18,842 bases of DNA from NCBI GenBank assembly GCA_018396615.1, contig JAGTQT010000019.1, positions 1 to 18,842 on the forward strand, read 5' to 3'. The translations under genes were made by a program, and so were the position numbers. Positions 1 to 6,486 of the stretch are shown here, piece after piece. The notes beneath the pieces are model-generated. The model did not search any database, had not been told where the DNA came from, and was given only the letters and a program-made list of their open reading frames with translations. Source of the stretch: Candidatus Bathyarchaeota archaeon. GTDB taxonomy: Archaea; Thermoproteota; Bathyarchaeia; Bathyarchaeales; Bathycorpusculaceae. How positions within the stretch are numbered: the first letter of the stretch is position 1; every line of letters starts with the position of its first letter.

Positions 1-387
1 GAAAAGTTCTCGTATACTAAAGAAACAGCAGAAAAGGAGTTGGGAGATGTCAAACTCTTTTTTCCAGATCAGACCTTTAAGGAAGACACAACTTTAAGAG
101 TAGAGAATGAGGAGCTACTTTTGCTCTATACTCCTGGACATGTTCCGAGTGAGATATCAGTTTATCACCCTAAATCTAAAACTCTTTTTGCAGGAGACAC
201 AATATATGAAGGAATGCCCTTAACCACGAAATTTGGTGGACCTAAAGAGTGGAAACACTGGATTAAGAGCTTAGAGAAACTGGAAACACTGGACATAAAG
301 AATATAATACCAGGACATGGCAAAATATGCGGCAAAGAAGAAATTAACCAAAATATAGCCTATTTAGAAGAAGTTTTGAGTAAATAG
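1..387 (+). CDS. MBL-fold metallo-hydrolase, C-terminal part (5' end outside window)
   Basis: The reading frame is open from base 1, so the gene begins before the window; 128 residues are visible. The visible part has late metallo-beta-lactamase-fold signatures: TPGHVPSE (family form TPGHTPG, a zinc-ligand His), LFAGDT (the Asp that bridges the two metals) and IIPGHG (the last His). The HxHxDH motif would lie upstream and cannot be seen. Members hydrolyse thioesters, lactones, phosphodiesters or similar bonds; the substrate cannot be told from this fragment. A TTG at position 40 is an in-frame internal codon and not a convincing start, because the upstream codons read well as protein. The gene ends in TAG about 40 bp before the first tRNA-like repeat. 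Confidence 0.85.
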   Translation, partial: EKFSYTKETAEKELGDVKLFFPDQTFKEDTTLRVENEELLLLYTPGHVPSEISVYHPKSKTLFAGDTIYEGMPLTTKFGGPKEWKHWIKSLEKLETLDIKNIIPGHGKICGKEEINQNIAYLEEVLSK

Positions 388-427
388 CCATTCTGTGATT
401 CTACATAGGCAATAGAATAGGCTATTC

Positions 428-468
428 AGCGCCGGGGAAGGGATTTCAGCACCAGTTTACCAGTAGAA
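428..468. repeat. tRNA-Ser 3'-end fragment 1 (att-like), with shared element end
   Basis: Bases 428-445 match 7547-7564, the 3' end of tRNA-Ser plus two flanking bases, at 18 of 18 positions. The following 20 or so bases do not match the tRNA but match fragment 2: bases 430-468 and 4351-4389 differ at only two positions. A 13-base palindrome, GAATAG-G-CTATTC (415-427), abuts it on the left. Read as a recombination scar, the 18-base core is the attR copy and the following shared sequence is the end of the integrated element. Confidence 0.7.
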
Positions 469-528
469 ATGGACATAAAGGATATTTGAACATATCTCAG
501 CACTAACAAACCTCCATTAGGTTAACAC

Positions 529-1677
529 TTAAACTCTTGGCCATGTGCGTTTTGGATGCAGGTCATCTAAATAAGGTAGTACTTTATAGACATTGAAGAT
601 TCGTCTCAGCTCAGCTACAGGCTGTTTATGTTCATCTACTCTCAGGTCAATATACGGGTACTCTTCGTCTTTGACAATTAAAAGGGCAGCTGATACCTTG
701 CCGCGACGGTCTCCACCAATGGCTTGACCCGCCTCCAGTGTGAATAGGAGCCTCTCTCCAGGCGAACCTGATGCACTCTCAAAAGCTTCAGCCATTGTTT
801 GGATTGTTTCATGGTTGACAAGTAAATTCCCAGCCACAACGTAACCTTTTCCTTCATGGTGACCACTAATGGGTTCAACCTCTTTCCCGGTAAAAGCTGC
901 AACGTTACCGTGCGCGTCAACAATACTAATTTGGCGCCTTTCTCTGTTTACATCAACCTTGAGCAATTGCTTTAGCACCTCTACCGGTGACAAACCCTTC
1001 TCAAGAAGGTTTAATCCATCAATACCTAGGTAAGGATTGGACCACGCCTGAGTTGCAATTGCTCCTACATGAGCCTTGGCAAAAGGGTTGATTGATCCCA
1101 TTGCAGGGATAGCTGTAGAAACAGCGATACCCAACTCACCAGTTTGTTGGCAACAAGCCGTAATCGAAAAAGTCGTCAAGCTTACACGTGATAAAGAAGC
1201 GGCTTCTTGAGTTGCATTTAAAAAACTCTTTCCACAGGTTGGGCATTTCTCGCTGTACCAATGCAATTTCTTTCCGCATTGAGAACATGCCCATCGTTTC
1301 TCTTGCTGTTTCAACAATTCTTGGATATCTGTTCCACTTTTGAGTTTCTTTAGGTTTCTGAGGCCCAGAGATCGATGCGGCCTTGTCCTACTGAAGTCAA
1401 TGAGCATCTGGCATGGAAAATCATCACATTCAAAGCAGTACGTTACTTCCTTATCTTTGGTGCATTTTCTGAACTTGCAGTTGCCACACCACTCATTAAC
1501 TAGGTTTGAACCACAACCCTTGCAATATACCTGATCAGGAGGCATCCCCATTCTTGTTTCCCATTCTAATATAGCTTCATCATTATCATTGTAAGCACGA
1601 TAAGTACTACATGCCCCGCAATAGACTCCACAAATCCCTAGCAACTGAGAACTCTTCCTATTGACAGACATGACCAT
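529..1677 (-). CDS. DUF3795 - zinc ribbon - DUF1028 fusion protein
   Basis: 382 residues in three parts. Residues about 14-100 are a cysteine-rich DUF3795 domain (CGVYCGAC at 16-23, then CKGC, CGNC, CFEC and DDFPC). Residues about 129-152 are a zinc ribbon (CSQC ... CPTC). Residues about 165-364 are a full DUF1028 domain, predicted Ntn-hydrolase fold, with AIATQAWSNPYLG, RRQISIVDAHG, GNLL, GGDRRGKVSAALL and LRVDEH. DUF1028 normally stands alone at about 220 residues and has no firmly established reaction; peptidase or amidohydrolase roles have been proposed from the fold. The ATG at 1677 has AAGGAC just upstream, and a TATA-like box lies at 1713-1721. Ntn hydrolases are often freed by self-cleavage at a Thr, Ser or Cys. 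The junction contains SLTTF (166-170), so a precursor form is possible but unproven. Confidence 0.85.
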   Translation of the reverse strand: MVMSVNRKSSQLLGICGVYCGACSTYRAYNDNDEAILEWETRMGMPPDQVYCKGCGSNLVNEWCGNCKFRKCTKDKEVTYCFECDDFPCQMLIDFSRTRPHRSLGLRNLKKLKSGTDIQELLKQQEKRWACSQCGKKLHWYSEKCPTCGKSFLNATQEAASLSRVSLTTFSITACCQQTGELGIAVSTAIPAMGSINPFAKAHVGAIATQAWSNPYLGIDGLNLLEKGLSPVEVLKQLLKVDVNRERRQISIVDAHGNVAAFTGKEVEPISGHHEGKGYVVAGNLLVNHETIQTMAEAFESASGSPGERLLFTLEAGQAIGGDRRGKVSAALLIVKDEEYPYIDLRVDEHKQPVAELRRIFNVYKVLPYLDDLHPKRTWPRV

Positions 1678-1816
1678 ACTGTCCTTATGTTTTTTGAGAG
1701 AACTTTACAATAGGTTTAAAGAGTGAGAAGTGTAATAAGCGTTCTTGTTTATTGGTCAAAAGGCAAGGTGCTCTGAGCCGAAAAATTTACTATGCATCTT
1801 TAACCAGTAATGCCTC

Positions 1817-2704
1817 ATGAAGCTTTACCTATCATCTGATATCGAGCATAATTTGCGAGAAGCCATCTCTCAAGATAATATCGATGAATTCAGTAAGTTA
1901 GCATCTCCCCTTAAGTGGGGAAAACCCTCTTGGTCAGCCTCGCAGTTGTTGCTGCAAATTCTGGATAATAGAGAGGATAGGTTAGGGCTTTGGGCCACAA
2001 AACTTTCATGCGATGAAAATCCATTTAGCCGAAGATACGCCACAATAATTCTGCTTAGGCTATGGGAAAAAGACAAGAACAAAGCTGCGAAAATTCTCGC
2101 GAATCTTGCTGATGATGGACACTGGCTTGTGCGTGAATACGCGCATGGAGTCTGGGGTGAGCTTCTAAAGAAGCACTTCCAGCAGGTCTTTCCACTACTG
2201 CAAAGCTGGAGTTTACATCCTTCAGCCAACCTTAGAAGGTGTGTGGCAATTGCGGTGCGAAGTGCCGGGAATTTGAGAAAGGAGGAATGGGCGGAACTTC
2301 TTATTCAGCTGCTTGAGCCTCTTCTTTCCGACAAAAACTCCTATGTTAGGAAGAACTTGGGACCTTATGCTATAGGCGATGGCTTACTTCGCTGCTACCC
2401 AGATATTACTTTGAAACATTTACGCAGATGGGCTTGCAGAAAAGATGAAGGCACACGTTGGAACGTAGCGATGGCGTTTGCATCTTATGGAGGTAACAAA
2501 AATTGGCAAGAAGGCTTAGAAATATTGAGGATGCTTGCCACAGACAGAAGGCGATATGTATGGCGATCAGTAGCGTCAGCATTGCTTTACTTGGCTCGCC
2601 GACACCCCGAAATCAAAGATACGCTTAAGACATGGATGAAGGATTCTGAAAGAGTAAAAGTAGCTGACACTGCTCTAAAATATTTGAAAGCTAGAAAAGT
2701 CTAG
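1817..2704 (+). CDS. HEAT-repeat / DNA-alkylation-repeat-like protein
   Basis: 295 residues, predicted all alpha-helical, with no signal peptide or membrane segment. The sequence is built from HEAT-type helix pairs with conserved Arg/Asp turns, for example DDGHWLVREYAHGVWGE (about 99-115), HPSANLRRCVAIAVR, SDKNSYVRKNLGPYA and TDRRRYVWRSVASAL. The run of REYAHGVWG and LRRCVAIAVR resembles DNA-alkylation-repeat (AlkD-like) proteins, but I cannot confirm catalytic aromatic residues, so a scaffold or nucleic-acid-binding role is equally possible. No ribosome-binding site is evident; a TATA-like TTTACTA at about 1787, roughly 30 bp before the ATG, fits a leaderless transcript. The stop overlaps the stop of the convergent gene inside a CTAG palindrome. 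Confidence 0.8.
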   Translation: MKLYLSSDIEHNLREAISQDNIDEFSKLASPLKWGKPSWSASQLLLQILDNREDRLGLWATKLSCDENPFSRRYATIILLRLWEKDKNKAAKILANLADDGHWLVREYAHGVWGELLKKHFQQVFPLLQSWSLHPSANLRRCVAIAVRSAGNLRKEEWAELLIQLLEPLLSDKNSYVRKNLGPYAIGDGLLRCYPDITLKHLRRWACRKDEGTRWNVAMAFASYGGNKNWQEGLEILRMLATDRRRYVWRSVASALLYLARRHPEIKDTLKTWMKDSERVKVADTALKYLKARKV

Positions 2705-3516
2705 TTTATTCGTCTATAGTGTCGTAGTGAATTCAACACAAAAAGAGTGCAGTAAGCATTTCCGTATTTGCTGTTCCATGCGCCATCTGGACCTTGTAAA
2801 GCTTCCAACCGATCCAAAGAAGCTTTAACAAGTGGGTCTGATGATGGAAGATTGCCTAATGTGCACATGTCCAATATCCACCCAAGATGAAAACTGTCAT
2901 ATTGATCTAAACGCTTCTTTGTATAGAAGTGGCAAACTGAAAATGCTTCAGACTCTGTTCCTCTCGTGTTGGCAAAAAAAGCTATGCCAGCCCAGTATGG
3001 CCACCATGTAACACGGAACTGTTTGTGCTCATCCCACCATTTTAACAAGTAATTACTACTCTTTTTTATGGCAGGGTGAGATTCGAAGCCGGAAGCCATC
3101 AAGAAAACTGTTAGTGAAATTGTGAACCAAAGTCTGTTGTCCATGATGTCTGGGTTTAGCCAAGCTTGCGGGGATTTCTCAAGTTTTTCTTTCAGTTCGT
3201 ACCATGAACCATCAGCATTCTGATGCTCTATAAGAAAGGTGGCTGTTCGCTTAAGGATAGGTGTATGCTTTAATTCCAACTCCAACAGAACCCTGAGCCA
3301 GATGTTACTTGCTCCAATAGACACGGTTTTTGTAGGATCATCCTCGTAGTACCATCCACCATTTGGAAGCTGATACTTAGACAATATCTTCTCTGCTTCT
3401 GAAAGGTTCATGTCCCCCAGAAAATGTTTAAGTCGAACAATTTCTACTTCTTCACCGTATTGTTTGACATATTCCACTGCTTTTTCAACATTAACCTGAG
3501 AGATTAGTGAGGACAT
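2701..3516 (-). CDS. Prenyltransferase/squalene-oxidase-repeat protein
   Basis: 271 residues with alpha/alpha-barrel repeats of the squalene cyclase/prenyltransferase-beta kind: YQLPNGGWYYED (48-59), HQNADGSWYE (98-107) and LQGPDGAWN (240-248). The middle is rich in Trp and Tyr (WWPYWAGIAFFA). A squalene-hopene cyclase has 600 or more residues and a DxDD acid motif; neither is present, so I do not call it a cyclase. Proteins of this length may be cofactor- or lipid-binding half-barrels, and the real substrate is unknown. The ATG at 3516 lies about 30 bp downstream of a TATA-like CTTAATTATT (3541-3551), consistent with leaderless transcription. It is convergent with the HEAT-repeat gene. Confidence 0.75.
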   Translation of the reverse strand: MSSLISQVNVEKAVEYVKQYGEEVEIVRLKHFLGDMNLSEAEKILSKYQLPNGGWYYEDDPTKTVSIGASNIWLRVLLELELKHTPILKRTATFLIEHQNADGSWYELKEKLEKSPQAWLNPDIMDNRLWFTISLTVFLMASGFESHPAIKKSSNYLLKWWDEHKQFRVTWWPYWAGIAFFANTRGTESEAFSVCHFYTKKRLDQYDSFHLGWILDMCTLGNLPSSDPLVKASLDRLEALQGPDGAWNSKYGNAYCTLFVLNSLRHYRRIN

Positions 3517-3722
3517 TTGTTACTTTTTGTTTACGAAGCAATAATTAAGCTCTATCGTTCATCCATCAGCATAAAAGGCTGCTTTAAAATCTTCCCATTA
3601 CGCCGTTATAACATAACTCTCACTTCGGGCATGTTGAGAAATTTAAAGGATGTGGTCAAGTTTGCGCCAACAGTTAAATGAAAACTCAGCATCCATTCTT
3701 TTTTCTTGTGTCGGATCGCAGT

Positions 3723-3992
3723 CTAGAATAGTTTCGAGAAATCATCATAGACTTTCTTTCTATGCCCGATGAAAAGGATGATAACTTGTTTCTTGGTTCT
3801 GTCAATTTCGTAGATTGCACGATAATCTCCTACTCTAAGGCTCCAGAAGTTTGAATGCTTCAGAATTTTCCCGACTCTTTCAGGATTATCCTTCAAATCC
3901 CTCAATCTTTCCACTATTCTAGCTTTTATCGTATTCCCAATTTTTTCCAGTTCTTTAACAGCTTTTGGATGCAAAAGTACAGTGAACGTCAC
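3723..3992 (-). CDS. RelE/ParE-superfamily toxin
   Basis: 89 residues, the usual length of a RelE-type mRNA interferase. Family marks are HPKAVKELEKI at the N terminus, RLRDLKDNP in the middle, WSLRVGDYRAIYEID (49-63) and VIILFIGHRKKVYDD near the C terminus. The Arg/Lys-rich end and the RxGxYRxIYE stretch supply the basic residues used in ribosome-dependent mRNA cleavage in this family. The start is GTG, one base overlapping the TAG stop of the antitoxin gene upstream, so translation is probably coupled and antitoxin is made first. It lies in the first segment of the putative island, where an addiction module would stabilise the element. Confidence 0.9.
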   Translation of the reverse strand: MTFTVLLHPKAVKELEKIGNTIKARIVERLRDLKDNPERVGKILKHSNFWSLRVGDYRAIYEIDRTKKQVIILFIGHRKKVYDDFSKLF

Positions 3993-4219
3993 TACAATTC
4001 CTCAAGTGGAATGAGGGACTCTGGATGTTTCTTTGCTTCTTCACTGCGTTTTGTCAGTATCTTGAAGAACTCTCGTGTCTTTTCGCGTTCCTCATAGAAG
4101 GCTAGTATCGTTTTTATGGCGTCGCTTCGGCTCTTGAACCTACCCTCTGATACCCACTTGTCTATCTCCTCAAGCATCTTTTCAGGCAATCTAAGCTGAA
4201 CCTGAGTCAAACAGTTCAC
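3992..4219 (-). CDS. Ribbon-helix-helix antitoxin
   Basis: A CopG/RHH-type DNA-binding antitoxin paired with the RelE toxin. The RHH core is VQLRLPEKMLEEIDKWV followed by GRFKSRSDAIKTILAFYEE. The C-terminal tail is charged (KRSEEAKKHPES) and probably wraps the toxin. The frame also has a TTG at 4228, but that codon sits inside an inverted repeat that looks like the operator. GTG at 4219 (used here) or TTG at 4210 is therefore more likely; the latter gives MTQVQLRL, the usual distance to the first beta strand. A TATA-like TTTAAGT near 4247 would place the transcript start near 4222, giving a leaderless message. Confidence 0.85.
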   Translation of the reverse strand: MNCLTQVQLRLPEKMLEEIDKWVSEGRFKSRSDAIKTILAFYEEREKTREFFKILTKRSEEAKKHPESLIPLEEL

Positions 4220-4220
4220 C

Positions 4221-4238
4221 GTAAACAATACTGTTTAC
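4221..4238 (-). promoter_or_regulatory. Predicted antitoxin operator (inverted repeat)
   Basis: A perfect 7-bp inverted repeat, GTAAACA-N4-TGTTTAC. A second, wider one shares its right arm: AAACAGT (4209-4215) with ACTGTTT (4230-4236). They sit at the promoter of the RHH/RelE pair, just downstream of a TATA-like element (about 4244-4252). RHH antitoxins bind such palindromes to repress their own operon; binding here is inferred. Confidence 0.6.
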
Positions 4239-4284
4239 AGAGCACTTAAACATTTCTCTAATATTGTTCCGTTGGAAAGCAATA

Positions 4285-4390
4285 TTTTACTGGCAAATCA
4301 AGGTTCTTTGTCCAAAATAGCTTGGGAATTAGCCCTAACTGGTTAAAAAACGCCGGGGAAGGGATTTCAGCACCAATTTACCAGTAAAAC
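4285..4390. repeat. tRNA-Ser 3'-end fragment 2, flanked by 14-bp inverted repeats
   Basis: The core 4351-4366 is identical to 7549-7564 of the tRNA 3' end. The rest to 4389 matches fragment 1 with two differences. The block is bracketed by TTTTACTGGCAAAT (4285-4298) and ATTTACCAGTAAAA (4376-4389), inverted copies of one 14-mer differing at one base. The left flank GGAATTAG...AACTGG also recalls the sequence beyond the tRNA 3' end (AGAATTTAAG...AACTTGG, about 7519), which suggests the duplicated stretch once extended past the tRNA. The inverted arms could be recombinase-binding sites or the ends of a small mobile unit. Confidence 0.6.
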
Positions 4391-4513
4391 AATGCTTTGT
4401 TTATTTCTAATGAAAGGTCTAGGAAAGTGTAAGTTGTTTTCATTTACTCTTGACAGGAAAAAACGAAATATATCTGCTAAGCCTTCACTGATTATAGTTT
4501 GAAGTGTTAGACA

Positions 4514-5299
4514 TTGACCTCAGCTTATGAAAGAGGCAGAGATGCTGAAGATGCAGCTAAAAAATGGCTACAAAACAAATTCAATACTCCTTTCTCCAGA
4601 AGGAATTTACAAATAGGTTCAAAATCTAACGGAAAACCAGCAATGCATAATTTCGACCTTGTTTCTGAAGATAACCAAATTGTTGCTGAAGTGAAATCTC
4701 ACAAACTAACAAAAGCTGGAAATATACCATCAGGCAAAATATCCGACACATACCACGCTTGTTTCATGCTTGAAAAAGTAAATGCCAAAAAGAAACTCCT
4801 AATCCTAACTGATTGCAAGTTCTACGAGATTTTTAAGCGATACTCTGAGGGAAAAATTTCAAAGGAAATAGAGATAGTACTCCTGCCAAATGGAAACGAA
4901 GCAAAAAAGCTAAGTGACGTAAGAACAACTACCATGCAAAGCGCGCTTGAAAAAACAAACAGACCCGACTTTGACGTTTTCTGGTCCAGACTAACGTCTT
5001 GGTTATCACATAAGCAACGCATCCTAAATTGGACCGCAAAAAGCGGATATGTAGGCGAAGACTTCGAGGCAGTATATGCTGGTGGAAAATACGTAGTAGT
5101 TTATCCCAAATCAGCACTTCGTGTTCAAAGAGTGCCAAAGAATGATTTCAAGACAGTCTATGCAAAATGGGATGAGTATGCAGCGGGGTTGATTCCTCGT
5201 TTCTATTTTGTGAAAGGCCCAATTGTGTGTAGCAGATTTTCCAAATACATTATAAGTATCATTCATCAATACTTGAACAGCAAAAAAGTAGAAAGATAG
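4514..5299 (+). CDS. Predicted PD-(D/E)XK nuclease-like protein
   Basis: 261 residues. The N-terminal half looks like a restriction-endonuclease fold: an early acidic helix ERGRDAEDAAKKWL (6-19), then HNFDLVSE (Asp48), a beta hairpin, and VAEVKSHK with Glu59-x-Lys61. That spacing, D-x10-E-x-K, is the catalytic signature of Mrr/Holliday-resolvase-type nucleases. The C-terminal half (about 175-255) ends in VPKNDFKTVYAKWDEYAAG and SRFSKYIISIIHQYL. I have the impression that a similar small module occurs in restriction-associated archaeal proteins, but I cannot name it. The start is TTG with no clear ribosome-binding site; AAATATAT at about 4467-4474 may be the TATA box. No partner methylase lies beside it. 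It could be a solitary defence nuclease or a repair enzyme. Confidence 0.6.
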   Translation: MTSAYERGRDAEDAAKKWLQNKFNTPFSRRNLQIGSKSNGKPAMHNFDLVSEDNQIVAEVKSHKLTKAGNIPSGKISDTYHACFMLEKVNAKKKLLILTDCKFYEIFKRYSEGKISKEIEIVLLPNGNEAKKLSDVRTTTMQSALEKTNRPDFDVFWSRLTSWLSHKQRILNWTAKSGYVGEDFEAVYAGGKYVVVYPKSALRVQRVPKNDFKTVYAKWDEYAAGLIPRFYFVKGPIVCSRFSKYIISIIHQYLNSKKVER

Positions 5300-5324
5300 T
5301 GCTCACCTTCATATGTCATGTATC

Positions 5325-5861
5325 TTATCGTTCATGTTCGGGCATATGCGTATCTATTTCTCGCAGTATTCTTGCCAGCAATTTTGGTTCGATTCTGAAA
5401 CCTTTGCTTACAAGCGCTAGCACTATTTCTTTTGCTTCAGCTTTATCCAGTAATTCTTCCCTCAATGCTTTTACAATTACATAAAGTGTTCCTTTGACTT
5501 TCAGACCCAATGTTTCAGCGAATGCCCTCCCGCTGGATTCATCCATTAACAGCAACGCATTAATTTTGCGTGCCAGTGTTATCGCTTGAGCCTCTCCAAA
5601 ATGGATTTCAAAGGCGTGTTCCATCATCTTTTCGCAGAGCTTAATCTCTCTTCCATCTAGTTTTGAGATTTTTATCCAGCCCTGTTCGATGCACTCCTTT
5701 ATAGCAAGTGCGTCGCTAAATCCCTCCTTCAAACCTTTTTCGACGGCTTCTCTATAAACCTCTTCAGGGATAATCACTTCGCCGAAAAGTTTCTTGAGCA
5801 ATATGATTTTGCCCACTTTTGAAAGCCATATTAGAGGACTTGTGTTGGAGACTATGGACAA
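5325..5861 (-). CDS. PIN-like toxin, DUF3368 family
   Basis: 178 residues. The opening VSNTSPLIWLSKVGKI and the following LLKKLFGEVIIPEEVYREAV are the DUF3368 PIN signature. Candidate metal-site residues are Asn6 (Asp in many PIN domains, often Asn in this family), Glu90 (FGEAQAI) and Asp107 (LLMDESSGR), followed by the GT of KVKGT (124-125). PIN toxins are Mg2+-dependent ribonucleases, often acting on tRNA or rRNA. The TTG start has GAGGAA about 8 bp upstream and follows the antitoxin gene by 13 bp, so the two form one operon. The tail of about 45 residues after the core (KALREELLDKAEAKEIV onward) is typical of the family. Confidence 0.88.
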   Translation of the reverse strand: MSIVSNTSPLIWLSKVGKIILLKKLFGEVIIPEEVYREAVEKGLKEGFSDALAIKECIEQGWIKISKLDGREIKLCEKMMEHAFEIHFGEAQAITLARKINALLLMDESSGRAFAETLGLKVKGTLYVIVKALREELLDKAEAKEIVLALVSKGFRIEPKLLARILREIDTHMPEHER

Positions 5862-5874
5862 GAGTGTTCCTCGC

Positions 5875-6177
5875 TTAAACCTTCAGATCCTCTTCTAAAT
5901 CATGCTCCGAGTATTGAATGAGAATGCCTTTCTCAGCTAAAGTCTTATAGAACTTCCACAAAGATACGCCAGCTAGCTGAGCTGCTTTCCAGCCAGTGAT
6001 TTGTCCTCTTCGATAAAGCTCAACAGCGTGGTCTAGATTCTTTTCTTCAACACCATGTTCCAGAATCTCACGGATCAAAGCTGACCTGTCTTTTCCTTCT
6101 TTATCCGCTAATTCGCGTAGCTTCTTTATAGTTTCGCGAGGCAATCTTAGACTAATTGTTTCAGACAAGGAAACCAC
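5875..6177 (-). CDS. UPF0175-family antitoxin with RHH N terminus
   Basis: 100 residues: an RHH segment (ISLRLPRETIKKLRELADK, then SALIREILEHGVEE) joined to the UPF0175 helix-turn-helix AAQLAGVSLWKFYKTL (65-80) and the family ending YSEHDLEEDLKV. UPF0175 proteins are the usual partners of DUF3368 PIN toxins, and the toxin follows directly. The GTG at 6177 is favoured because a TATA box (TTATATAAT on the minus strand, about 6202-6211) puts the transcript start within a few bases of it. A 7-bp inverted repeat lies between the box and the start and is the likely autoregulatory site. Confidence 0.88.
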   Translation of the reverse strand: MVSLSETISLRLPRETIKKLRELADKEGKDRSALIREILEHGVEEKNLDHAVELYRRGQITGWKAAQLAGVSLWKFYKTLAEKGILIQYSEHDLEEDLKV

Positions 6178-6179
6178 TG

Positions 6180-6211
6180 TAATACGACATATATCAATCG
6201 TATTATATAAA
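6180..6211 (-). promoter_or_regulatory. Promoter and predicted operator of the UPF0175/PIN operon
   Basis: TAATACG (6180-6186) and CGTATTA (6199-6205) form a perfect 7-bp inverted repeat with a 12-bp spacer. Its outer arm overlaps the TATA box (6202-6211). A dimeric RHH or HTH antitoxin bound here would block TBP and the initiation site together. The rest of the interval 6212-6486 holds tRNA fragment 3 and no gene that I can support. Confidence 0.55.
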
Positions 6212-6330
6212 CTGTGCTGAACTTACGTGTCTTTCCAACGAAGGATTACATCACCCACAACCGGCCATTCCCTAGCTATTGCCAAAAGCCACAATAAAGG
6301 TTATTTATTTAGAATAGTCTAGAAATGAGC

Positions 6331-6365
6331 TTTAGCTGGTAAATTGGCGCCGGGGAATAGGTTTA
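6331..6365. repeat. tRNA-Ser 3'-end fragment 3 (degenerate)
   Basis: GCGCCGGGGAA (6347-6357) matches the tRNA 3' end exactly over 11 bases and then degenerates. The left flank TTTAGCTGGTAAATTGG (6331-6347) contains CTGGTAAATTGG, the exact reverse complement of CCAATTTACCAG in fragment 2. The 37 bases left of the core align without gaps to those left of fragment 2 at about 62 percent identity by my count. The copy looks older than fragments 1 and 2. Confidence 0.5.
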
Positions 6366-6486
6366 CATCTCGGTTTAAATTCTCGGCAAATTTTCTAAAC
6401 AATATGAGAGAAACTTCACTATAAAACCATAGTCAACCTCTTTTGAATCTTTTGGTTTGGATGGATAAAGCGGCAATTTTCACCGA

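Noticed and set aside
3517..3722. Box C/D guide RNA in the gap beside the prenyltransferase-repeat gene
   Set aside because: GATGGATGAAC recalls a C box but is not a match, and no paired D box at the proper distance was found.
428..6365. CRISPR array or spaced direct repeats
   Set aside because: The repeats are thousands of bases apart, few, and match a tRNA 3' end; no regular spacing and no cas genes.
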